A stretch of 64,000 nt of DNA from Symbiodinium natans (lineage: Eukaryota > Sar > Dinophyceae > Suessiales > Symbiodiniaceae), in the NCBI GenBank assembly GCA_905221605.1, contig CAJNDS010002257.1:957922-1021921 (forward strand), given 5' to 3'. The notes under the pieces were generated by a model. It saw only the letters and a list, made by a program, of their open reading frames with translations, had not been told where the DNA came from and ran no database searches. How positions within the stretch are numbered: position 1 is the stretch's first letter; each line of letters begins with the position of its first letter. The translations under genes and the position numbers were made by a program. Of this stretch, positions 1-8,295 are shown in pieces.

Positions 1-229
1 CCCATCACTGCCCTCATCGTACCGAGTGCGTGGAAAAGATGCGTCAAAGACTCGAGCAGTTTCGGGTTCGGGGGCCCTGGGAGTATTCGCGGTATTGCTT
101 GCGAAAGTGCCTTGGAGCATGCACTGTTGAGTGCAGGGAGCCGGAAAATGTGGGCAGGGTTCACGCTGTGTCATGACTGAGACGCCTTCAGTTTTTCACA
201 GGACCGGGCCCATCGAGATGACCAGTGGA

Positions 230-530
230 ACGTATACAGATCGGGGTCAAGTTGTTGCAATCATGGGGCGTTTAGACTTTTTGCTTTCTCGGAAGAAATC
301 TACATAAATGCACGATTCCCGCGCGAGTTTCCTGGGGACAACACGACTCTTGCAACTGTAGGCATCAAAGCTGTCCTCAATGCAGCCCAGAAGAATCTGT
401 ACGAGATGTCGGCCGCTGCCCGGGCCCTCGGAGTACTTACTGTTTTGACGGTTGTAGTCGCAATAGCACGAGAGCCCCCAAACAGGAAGATTGCAAAGAG
501 TTTGTGCCAATCAGCGCTATGTGGTGGTGT
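230..530. other. Exon-like open stretch, strand unresolved
   Basis: Both strands stay open. On the plus strand, one frame runs through residues such as FPREFPGDNTTLATVG and then an Ala/Leu/Val-rich hydrophobic stretch, ALGVLTVLTVVVAIA, that could be a membrane segment. On the minus strand another frame also reads smoothly (ILLGCIEDSFDAYSC). Third-position GC is about one half in either frame, so composition does not decide. I do not recognise a family. It could be an exon on either strand or chance. Confidence 0.2.
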
Positions 531-594
531 TGGCGAGAGAGAAAGGGGGTATGCCCAGCACGCGAGAGCTTGGGTTATCTTCCCAAGTCCTTCA

Positions 595-780
595 GGCCCA
601 GCAGAAGAAGAAGGAGAAGAAGAAGAAGAGAGCGAGAGGGCCCTCCGGGCCCCCTTCCTTCGGAGGGGCCAAGCGTGCAGAAAGAAGGAAAGAGGGACAG
701 AGAGAGCGAGAGAGCCTCCAAAGAAAGGAAAAAAGAGAGAGAGAGAGAGAGAGAGAGCAAGACGGACTTTCTGGGCGTGC
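595..780. repeat. GAA and GA microsatellite with composite repeat
   Basis: A purine-rich run of GAAGAA, GAGA and AAAG units. It contains GGGGCCAAGCGTGCAGA near 664-680, which recurs with the same GA-rich continuation near 36481. The Arg/Glu/Lys-rich open frames here are translations of the repeat. Confidence 0.85.
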
Positions 781-815
781 CTTCGCGCGCGGGGGTTCAG
801 GGACTTCTGCCCTGT

Positions 816-1330
816 CCCTCATGCCCCGTAGAAGAAGAAGAGGGAGCACTTGGACGCACAGTAGTTTCACGGGTCCGACACAGAGGACAACCCGGGAAGG
901 GGAACACATACGCACCCAGGCACCTCCCGCTGCTTTCCAAGCCGCCCCAAATACAGGGGCGGGCGATGACGCCCGGGGGTTCGCCCCCAAAGAAAAGAGC
1001 ACTTGGACACAATCTGGGTGCGCCCTGTGCGGGGGGGGGGGGGGGGGTCCGCTCCCCTCAAGCCCCGTAGAAGAAAAAGAAGAAGAAGAAGAAGACTCAA
1101 GCAGAGGTATGATGAGGCGAGGGTTCTAGATGTCTTGAGGTGGGATATCGGGGGAGGCGTTCGGATACCCTTTGGAAGCAGGCCCGGGGCGATCAAGGGT
1201 TGCACAGGGGCCAACACACACAGCTGGCCGGGCGCACTGTCCAAGAAATACAGTGTCTCTCACTCCAACTGACCGTGCTGCAGCGGCCAGATGACTGCCC
1301 CCCTCAGCCTCATGCCTGGTAGGAGCAAGA
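816..1330. repeat. Dispersed module CCTCATGCCCCGTAGAAG
   Basis: A short block recurs at 816-840, 1055-1074 and, diverged, at 1301-1329: CCCTCA(T/A)GCCCCGTAG followed by an AAG/GAAGAA tract. Two copies lie near a GAGCACTTGGAC sequence (about 843 and 997). A G tract lies at 1030-1048. The block looks like a decayed tandem array of a composite minisatellite; no gene is apparent. Confidence 0.6.
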
Positions 1331-1424
1331 GTAAGATTAGAGTAAGAGAAGAAGGACAGAGAGAGATCGAGGTCTGCCCTAAACTGGGCGCGCGCTCCGC
1401 AGCGGGTGACTTCCCTTGAGCCTC

Positions 1425-1560
1425 AGAAAGAAGGGAAGAAAGAAAGGAAAGAAAGAAAGGAAGAAAAATGGAAGAAGAGAAAAAGAAGGAAAGAAAGAAG
1501 GAAAAGAGAAGGAAAGAACGAAGAACATAAGCAAATATCGAAAGAAGAAAAGGCAATCAA
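1425..1560. repeat. GAAAG/GGAAGAAA purine microsatellite
   Basis: Imperfect AAAG/GAAG repeat on the plus strand, purine-only for most of its length. The Lys/Glu-rich frames and their Leu/Phe-rich complements are repeat translations. Confidence 0.85.
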
Positions 1561-1619
1561 GCAACAAAAGCGTCATAATGCCTGGAGAATGTACTCGCAA
1601 AGCCCATCATGTGTTCAAT

Positions 1620-3880
1620 GTGTCGAGCACCTAGACAATTAATTCAATCGCCCTCAGCCCAGCTCTCACCTATGGAGATCTATTGAGCAGTGTAAAGAGG
1701 GTGCGATTGGATGGTGTGCTGCAAGGGCAGAGGGGATGACAGCCTCCTGGACCTCGAGAAAAGATTCGAGGCCGTCCGGTCTTGCAGGTGTACCAGGGCT
1801 CCCATTTACGGAGCCCGCGGTGTCACCAGGTAGGCTGGCAATCGCTCAGGCTGTTCTAGAGTGTGGTGTTTCGCACGAGGAGCATGACAACATGTTTGTA
1901 CACCCATTGAACACACAGAGTCGGGGAGTTGAGGCATGGAAAGGGAGTTGGCCGGAAGTGGTGTGCTTTCGGTGTGCCTTCAGCAGTGACGAGGGCTGCC
2001 TGTCAACTTGAACCAATTGGGTCACCATCTCGCCATAGATATCCATGGATCCTGGGCTTCATGAAGGGCGGCCCCACCCAACAAAAGCCTTAGCATCCTT
2101 AGCAACAAGCTCATCTTGGGAGGTAAAAATTATCGGCGCAGACGACATCGAAGACTGCAGCTCGGCTTTGGCCCAGCAGTCCTTGGTGTGGTGGGGCAGC
2201 CAGGGCTTTTGGGAAACCCAACCATTGAATCTCGGGTTCCAGGTGCTGAGGTTCGCGCATGCCTAAATGCAATAAAGTGGTGTCTGGATGATTCTGGGGT
2301 GCAGGCAACATCAGCGTTCACTTCCAAGAAATCGCAGACTTTATCGAGGCGGTGGTTGCGGCGTTCATTGCAGCCTTGCGGAGGTATATTTAGGCGTATA
2401 CGAATATTTCGGCCAGCATTCTGGGAAGTTCTACTAGCAAGACGCTTCGAGCATGACTTCCCATCAGACGTTGCGCAGGGCAAGGTCAGACTCTCCACTC
2501 CAGGCTGTGCTAATTATGGGCGACAGCCCTGCTTCAATTCATCGTGGTTGCATGTGTCGCAGCTGGTGCCAGGCCGGGCGCAAGAAAGGCGGTGTCGTCG
2601 TGCACTGCGCTGCTGGTGTCTCCCGAGCATCGACGTCCTGTATGGCGCTAGGGCCCCAGCGCTTATGTTACAGAAAGGCATGCCGCATGCATGACATTTC
2701 TTCCTTACACAAGGGTCACGATGGCTTGGAGTCAGTTTGCAGTGACGTCGCAACTGCAAGCAGCTTGTGCCAGGCATTGGTAATTGGCAATTGGTGGCTC
2801 ATGAGTCTACTTAAATACGTAACAACTTTCTAATGGAGGAGCAGCATGTCAAAGAACGGAAAATACCTGCAATAGGGTAGTATGCAGTGTGACTGTCCGA
2901 CTGGCATACATTCAGCAGCAACGTAGTCCGAGCTCTGCAAGAGGTCCCACTTGAGGGATGCTTATTCAGCTTTCTTGTTCATTGGAGCTTGGGATGTGGT
3001 GGAAAGCAGAGATGATGTTTGAATAGGATGACTTGCCACAATGCCAGGTACATGATGATCAAGGAGCACTGGACTTTGCAGGCCGCGCACCGCAAGGTGC
3101 ATGCTGTGAGGCCCGGCCAGGAATGCAACGACTCTGTACTCGTTTAGTGCCGCCGCAGAGGTGGCCTCTAATGACTCTAATGGCCTTTCTCGCGTTGGTT
3201 CAATGCTTTCACCTGAGGTTGTCCAATATAATAAGTCCCAGCAAAATGGGGGGGATGAAGCGCGACGATTCCCTGGCAAGAGTTTGGTGATGACTTCCAG
3301 GCATCAGCATGCCTTGGTGCAAGCATTCGAACTGCATGTTGCGCGAGTGTCGACAATGAAACCAATGATGCCTGCCCTCTGAGCTTGAATGGAGGCATAT
3401 CCGAGGACAAAATAGTAGGACAACATGTGGCTGCCCAAAACGGCTATCAAGCTGGCCCTTGCAGGAACATCATCCACCCCAATTCTGGCTTCTGGCGGCA
3501 GCTGAATGATCTCCAGGCCCTGCGCAGTCTCATAGGTCCTTGAACCTTTTACAGAAAAGCTTGTGGTACCTTGTTGAAGGTTTCGGCAGGTTTCGCGTTC
3601 CTTGTTCAAGGATCGTTTCCTCCGATCAGAAAAGCACATTGGACAAGTTCGGCATCGTGTGCGCGAGTGGACCACCTCGACCCGGCCCGACAACGTTTCG
3701 AAAGGCAAAACAGTCCCAGGGCAAGTGCAGGCCAGACCAAGCCACGCACGCATTTCGGTGCACCGCTGCACAGGGTTCCGGGGTGACCATAAGTCATAAG
3801 TCCCATACCCACAGAGAAGCATTTGAAGGCAACGAGATAGTTCAGCGTCAGTTCACTGTGTGAGTGGCACTACACATGTA
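1620..3880. other. Unique, mostly non-coding-looking segment
   Basis: Mixed-composition DNA of about 50-55% GC without internal repeats. Several frames of 60-190 codons overlap on both strands with no consistent codon bias. The only part I can tie to a family is the phosphatase exon at 2573-2644. The rest is best read as intron or intergenic DNA. Confidence 0.5.
2573..2644 (+). CDS. Probable dual-specificity phosphatase catalytic exon (partial)
   Basis: The frame reads KKGGVVVHCAAGVSRAST and then SCM. This is the P-loop signature of dual-specificity protein phosphatases: a hydrophobic beta strand, then HC-x5-R, here HCAAGVSR. The nucleophile would be the Cys codon at 2606-2608 and the phosphate-binding Arg is at 2624-2626. 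Family members usually have VLVHCxAGVSRSAT; here Ser-Ala is Ala-Ser. CCAG precedes the stretch at 2569-2572, and GCGCTAGG follows ATG, so a 24-codon exon with an AG|G acceptor and a GC donor is plausible; dinoflagellates are known to use GC donors. I did not find the upstream Asp general-acid exon or the following helix, so this is an isolated exon or a relic. The enzyme would remove phosphate from Ser/Thr/Tyr of proteins such as MAP kinases; the substrate cannot be told. Confidence 0.45.
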
Positions 3881-3904
3881 TGTGTTTGTCACACAATGTA
3901 CAAA

Positions 3905-3962
3905 TTTACATATACCTGTACATAGATATATATACATATATATATATATACATATATATTTT
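3905..3962. repeat. TA-rich microsatellite
   Basis: Runs of TATATATA mixed with CATA. They mark the junction between unique DNA and the GC-rich repeat mosaic that follows. Confidence 0.9.
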
Positions 3963-4012
3963 AAGGGGCTGCGCCCATGGGCGGGCAGCGCACTCAGAAG
4001 CCCGGGGCGAGC

Positions 4013-4175
4013 AGTTTCTAAGCATGTTGAGGCCCCTAAACTCCCTTAAAATCTCTAAGCGTTAAGTTTCTAAGCATTTTCAGGCCCCTAAACTCCCTTC
4101 AAATCTCTAAGCGTTTGAGGCTCCTAGACTCCCTTAACGTTTCTAAGCACTTTATAAGGCCCCTAAACTCCCTTT
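4013..4175 (+). repeat. 52-bp minisatellite, about three copies
   Basis: Units begin AGTTTCTAAGCATG at 4013 and AGTTTCTAAGCATT at 4065, 52 bp apart, each containing GGCCCCTAAACTCCCTT and ATCTCTAAGCGTT. A third, shorter and rearranged copy follows from about 4117. No reading frame fits. Confidence 0.85.
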
Positions 4176-4663
4176 TTCCTAGCCCCGGGCTTAGACACGT
4201 CGCTTATGCCCGCCCTTTGGGGGGCATCATGCTCCTGATGCGCCCCCGGGGTCCCGCCCCGGGAGCCGCTGATGCTCCTGATGCGCGCCTGGGGGTCCCG
4301 GGCTGGACCCGCTGATGCTCATGATGCGCGCCCTCTGGGGGCCTCCGTGGCGACGCAAAAAACCACGAAAAAAAAACCGTTCACCGGCGGCACGCGGGGG
4401 TCGGCGGCACTGGCGTCCGGCCTAATTCTGCTTCGCAGAAGGCCAGAGGCCAGCAAGGCTATTCCCGGGACGACCCGGGCTAAAAGGTCCGCATTTGCTC
4501 GGTCCTTTGGGGACCTCGCGCTGCCCGATTTCAGGCCTAGCGGCACGGGCCGGCCCCCGCCCCCCAAAGCACGAAACCTTGAACCTTGGCACTGTCTTCT
4601 CTTTCCCGTGTCTTTGTCCTCTCCTTCTCTCTGTCTCTCTTTCTCCTGCCTTCGCCCCCCCTC

Positions 4664-4714
4664 CCTCCCCCCCCCCCCCCCCGGCGCGCGCGCGCGCGCG
4701 CGCGCGCGCGCGCA
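4664..4714. repeat. C homopolymer followed by GC dinucleotide tract
   Basis: A run of about 15 C passes into alternating GC for about 30 bp, a sequence able to adopt Z-DNA. It follows a CTCTCT-rich stretch at 4615-4650. Confidence 0.9.
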
Positions 4715-4892
4715 CCCGCATCAGGAGCATCAGTGGGGTTGGTTTGGGGGCCTTAAAAGCATTCTATGCATGCGTTTTGCCTTCGAAAAACCTTCAGAAA
4801 ACGCTGTAAACACGTGTTTTTGGGCTTGGGAAGCCTTTTGGGACCCAGGAAAGGGAGCATCATGAGCATCAGCGGCCTCCCCCAGGCCATCC

Positions 4893-5063
4893 AAAACCCC
4901 CTTAAACACGCCGATTGTATGTGCTTGAACGCTTGCGTGCCCACGAAACCCCCAAAAGCAAGACCCCGAATGCCCTTAAGGGCATTCGGGGTCCTGCTGT
5001 TCGGGTGTTTTGTAGGCACGAAGCCGTTCGAGCGCGTAAAATGAGCGATTTTAGGGGCGTTTT
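4893..5063. repeat. Loop-less 171-bp inverted repeat (foldback element)
   Basis: The centre, 4962-4993, is a perfect 32-bp palindrome with arms GACCCCGAATGCCCTT. Pairing continues outward with scattered mismatches: AGCA with TGCT, GTGCCCACGAAAC with GTTTTGTAGGCAC, CTTGAACG with CGTTCGAG, and AAAACCCCC at 4893 with GGGGCGTTTT at 5054-5063. Arms are about 85 bp each with almost no length difference. It carries no gene. A motif copy of the GCATCATGAGCATC cluster lies outside each end (4856 and 5131). Confidence 0.85.
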
Positions 5064-5580
5064 TACGTGGACCCACAAAACACTCGGTATTTACGAGGTT
5101 TTCTGCTGTTGGAACACCCCCCCAAACCGAGCATCATGAGCATCAGCTGGGTCTCTGGGCCGTGGGCCCGGACCCCCCCACGAAGCCCAAGAGAAGCGAT
5201 GGCTCGATGATGCGCCCGGACCCCGCGCATCAGCAGCATCAGCAGACCCCCCCCCGGACGTGGGTTTCGATGATGCGCACTTTGGGGGCGGGTCAAGGGC
5301 AACAGGGGTGGGGGTCGGAGGCACGCGTGAAAAACCTCATAAAAACACGGTATTTACGGTGATTTCAGCGTTTTTCAGCGTTTTTTATTGCCTTGGGCCC
5401 GCGGGCCAGGGCTGCTGATGCTCATGATGCTCGCCTGGTTTTGGGCTTCCGGTACCCCCCCCAAACCTTGAAAAACGTGGTTTCGGCCTGGCGCGCGCCC
5501 CATGTGAAAAGCTAGGGCCGATGATGCGCGCCCGTGAGGGTTTAATGGGGTGCTGCGGGTGTTTTGTGGCCTCGGTTTTT

Positions 5581-5603
5581 CGTAAAAACCCATGGTTTTT
5601 ACG
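5581..5603. repeat. Perfect hairpin CGTAAAAACC-CAT-GGTTTTTACG
   Basis: Ten-base-pair stem with a 3-base loop. Related GTAAAAAC/GTATTTACG pieces occur at 5061-5095 and 5338-5362, so it may be the core of a decayed foldback family. Confidence 0.7.
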
Positions 5604-5900
5604 AGGTTTTCGTGCTTTTCGCACCACCGCGTGTTGCGTCCCCTTGGATGCCGTTTTGGAGGCCTCCCGAAGGGCCCCGCGCGAATTTGAAGCAATTTTG
5701 GGCGGGGTCGGCGGCTCGGGCGCTCGCCCCTTAAAGCTAGCGCTTTAGTGCGACGCGGGCTCCGCCCTGGACCACGGGCGGCGCGGGGGCCGGATTTAAT
5801 GGCTACCGCCAGTGCCGCCGACCCCAAATCTTCCAAGCTCTAAACCCTCCTGAGCTCCAATTCCTAAACCTCAAGACCCGCTAAACCCTAAACCCAGTAA
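5604..5900. other. GC-rich spacer, no gene seen
   Basis: High-GC DNA ending in a few degenerate CTAAACC units at 5838-5897, the first telomere-like heptamers in the window. No conserved frame. Confidence 0.5.
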
Positions 5901-6620
5901 GGTCCCTGGGGGGGCCGTGAGGCTGGAGGGCGGGGCCAGGAGCCATGGGGCCATGGGCGGGTCGAGGGCCATGGAGGCCGGGTGGAGTGGGAGGTTGGCC
6001 GTTGAAGCATGGAGTTATCGGGGGCCATGGAGCCAGGAGCCATGGCCATGGAGGCATGGGTCCATGGGGGCCATGGGGGTCGAGGGCCAGGGAGGGCGGG
6101 TGGAGCGGGGGAAGGGTGGAGGGGCGGGCGCGCGGTCTGCCTGGCGCCGATAGGGCCATGGGTAGCGAGGGAAGCGGAGCGGGCCGGACTGGCGTGCGCT
6201 GTGGTCCTTTAGAGTCATTTGATCGGGTCTAGAGGCATAGGGCCAGAGGACCATGGGGCCATGGGGCTAGGAGCCACGAACTAGGGGGTCATGAAGCCAT
6301 TGGGGCCAGGAGCCATGGTCCATAGGTGGAGTGGGGGAAGGGCGGAGCAAGCGGAGCGGGGGCCATGGAGGCATGTGTCCATGGGTCCATGGGGGCCATG
6401 GGGGTCGAGGGCCAGGCAGGGGGCGGAGTGGGGAAGGGCGGAGCAAGCAGGGAGCAGGAGGCTGGGTCCATGGGCTTTTTTAAACGAGGGCCATGGAGGG
6501 TGGGTGGAGCAGGGGAAGGGCGGAGCAGAGCGGGCCGAGCGGGCGGGCATGTACTCCAGGGGACCGCGGTGGAGAAGCCAATTGGAGCCATGGCCAGGAA
6601 GCCAATGGGGGCCATGGAGG
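5900..6620 (+). repeat. CCATGG-rich irregular minisatellite
   Basis: Short blocks such as GGGGCCATGG, GAGGCATGGGTCCATGG and GGGGGAAGGGCGGAGC recur in varying order. The plus strand is G-rich. Gly/Trp/Arg-rich frames are repeat translations. Confidence 0.75.
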
Positions 6621-7500
6621 TGGGGGGGGGGGGGGGGTGGGGGGGGGTGGGGGGGGGGTGGGGGGGGGGGGGGGGGGGGGGGTGGGGGGGGGGGGGGGGG
6701 TGGGGGGGGTGGGGTGGGGGGGAAGGGCGGAGCAAGCGGAGCGGGCGGAGGGGGCGGGCAGGCACTGGAGCCCCCCAAACATAAAGTCAGTCATCTGATC
6801 GAGTCTAGAGAGGCAAAGAGGCCAGAGGCCCGTAAAACCGTGGGGCCATGAGCCAGTAGGCACAGGGCCAGGAGACCATCAAGGGCATGGAGCCCTTGGG
6901 GGCCATGGCCAGCTGACGTGATGGTGAGGAAGTGAGGGGGCGATGGGGAGCGGGCGGGAAGGCGGGCGGATGAAAGCGGTGAGAGGGGGGACAGAGATGG
7001 GGAAGGGGAGCGGTCGGGTAGGGGAGGAGGAGGAAGGGTGGTGGGAGGGGGGGCAGGGGGGAAGGGGTTCAGGGGGGCAGGGATGGGGAAGGGGTAGGGG
7101 AGGAGGATGGAGTGGAATGGGGGAAGGGGTAGGGGGGCAAGACCAAGAGAGGTGGAGTGGAATCGGTCGGGAAGGGGAAGGGGGAAGCGGCATGGGGGGG
7201 GGGGGGGGGGGGGGGGGGGGGGAGCCGCACAGGCCAGGGGACCATCAAGGGCGCCATGGCCAGCTGGCCAGGCAGGGGACGGTGATGGTGAGGTGAGGGG
7301 GAGGGGGGGGGTGGGAAGGACGGAGCCCTTTAAAGTCAGTCAGCTGTCGGGTCTGCCAGAGGCCCGTCAAACCAGGTGGCCATGAGCCACTGGGCATAGG
7401 GTCGGGGTGGAATGGTGGTTGGGGGGACGGTGATGGTGAGGGAAGTGAGGGGGCGATGGGCGGAGTGGGCGGGAAGGGCGGAGCCTTTAAAGTCAGCAGA
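6207..7500 (+). repeat. Repeated module AAGGGCGGAGC...TTTAAAGTCAG
   Basis: Related blocks occur at about 6207-6265, 6776-6880, 7326-7405 and, truncated, 7483-7496. The shared order is a GGGAAGGRCGGAGC box, (TT)TAAAGTCAGTCA, a GATCGRGTCTAGAG-type block, GGCCAGAGGCCCGT and GGGGCCATGAGCCA. The first three copies are about 560 bp apart. The stretch GACCATCAAGGGC with GGCCATGGCCAGCTG is duplicated too (6876-6915, 7241-7268), so a large unit has been tandemly duplicated and then eroded. A regulatory role is possible but unproven. Confidence 0.65.
6622..6722 (+). repeat. Poly-G tract with single T interruptions
   Basis: About 100 bases of G broken by single T (G7-G24 runs). It would readily form G-quadruplexes and is prone to sequencing or assembly error. 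Confidence 0.95.
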
Positions 7501-7770
7501 GATCGGTGAGGGGCGGTAGGCGGGAGAGGGGTGGAGTGGAATGGTTGGGCGGGGGATGGGTGGTGGGGAGCGGGGGGCAGGGGGTTGGTGGTGGGAGTGG
7601 GGGGGGGGGGTAGGAGATGAGGTAAGTGGCTGGAGAAGGAGGATGGAGTGGAATGGTTGGGAAGGGGAAGGGTAGTGGGAGGGGCAGGGGAAGGGGAGGT
7701 TAGGGGCGGAAGGCAAGGCCAAGTGGAGAGGTGGAGTGGAATGGTTGGGAAGGGGAAGGGGGAAGAGGTT
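7100..7770 (+). repeat. GTGGAGTGGAATGGTTGGG minisatellite
   Basis: GTGGAGTGGAATGG-type units at about 7107, 7153, 7531, 7643 and 7732, generally followed by GGGAAGGGGAAGGG. A pure G run lies at 7194-7222. Pro-rich minus-strand and Gly-rich plus-strand frames are repeat translations. Confidence 0.8.
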
Positions 7771-8129
7771 GCGGTGAGGGCAGGGAGGGTCTTCACTGAC
7801 GCTGCCCCGCTGTTGCTGGGGTCGGCGGATATATATATGCGTTTATTTACACGCCGGCATTTCGTCGTCTGCAAGGCATCGCTCATCGCGAAGGGGGTGG
7901 TGGCAAGCTTGGATGTTTAACTGCGGTCGAGTCCTAGAGAGAACAGAAGTTCCCTGACATGTCGCAAGGACAGCTGCCAGTAGGGGAGGGGTGCGGTGGC
8001 CAGAGGACTTCCAAGGCATGTTTGGTTTACTTCTGTTTTCGGGTTTCGGAACGTCCATACAACCGATAGAGGAACCGCGCGTGTCTGGCAGACCTGTCAA
8101 TCCAGCGCTCGTGCTTGGGCTTCTTCAAA

Positions 8130-8295
8130 CGTGACACCCAGCTTCCCAAGGTCCTTCGCGACCTGCCCGAAGATTACACACCGCCTGAACAGCCGTTGCG
8201 GCCCGGCGAGGAGACAAAGGTCCGAGGGGAGGGCGTCAGGGCTTCCATAGACATCCTCACCCTCACTCTCATTGCCGTCGAACTCTCATTGCATA
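8130..8295 (+). CDS. Exon candidate, unknown product
   Basis: The frame reads LPKVLRDLPEDYTPPEQPL, then RPGEETKVRGEGVRASIDIL, with about 65% G or C at third positions, higher than its surroundings. The arrangement DLPEDY...RPG...V...SID loosely recalls the first strands of Cys-loop ligand-gated channel domains, which are numerous in algae of this group, but no disulfide loop or membrane segment is visible. The frame closes at 8349. Treat the resemblance as a hint only. Confidence 0.25.

Larger units (their letters stand above)
4224..5534. repeat. Cluster of GATGCTCATGATGC-type motif
   Basis: At least eleven copies or half copies of a motif close to GCTGATGCTCATGATGCGCG. Forward copies: 4224-4245, 4268-4289, 4311-4332, 5411-5435, with half copies (GATGATGCGC) at 5206, 5268 and 5520. 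Inverted copies: 4717-4733, 4856-4873, 5131-5147, 5225-5245. Forward copies are usually followed by GCC and a G run. The motif is nearly self-complementary around TCATGA. It is not a simple tandem array, because spacing varies from 43 to several hundred bases. Confidence 0.75.

Noticed and set aside
406-1560. Arg/Glu/Lys-rich frames near the left end
   Set aside because: Composition follows GA and GAA microsatellites; all three frames are open.
2116-2694. 192-codon plus frame overlapping the phosphatase exon
   Set aside because: Different frame from the HCAAGVSR signature, Arg-rich and without a recognisable domain.
6281-7886. Pro-rich minus-strand and Gly-rich plus-strand frames over 100 codons
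   Set aside because: Translations of G-run and G-rich minisatellites; no non-repetitive domain.
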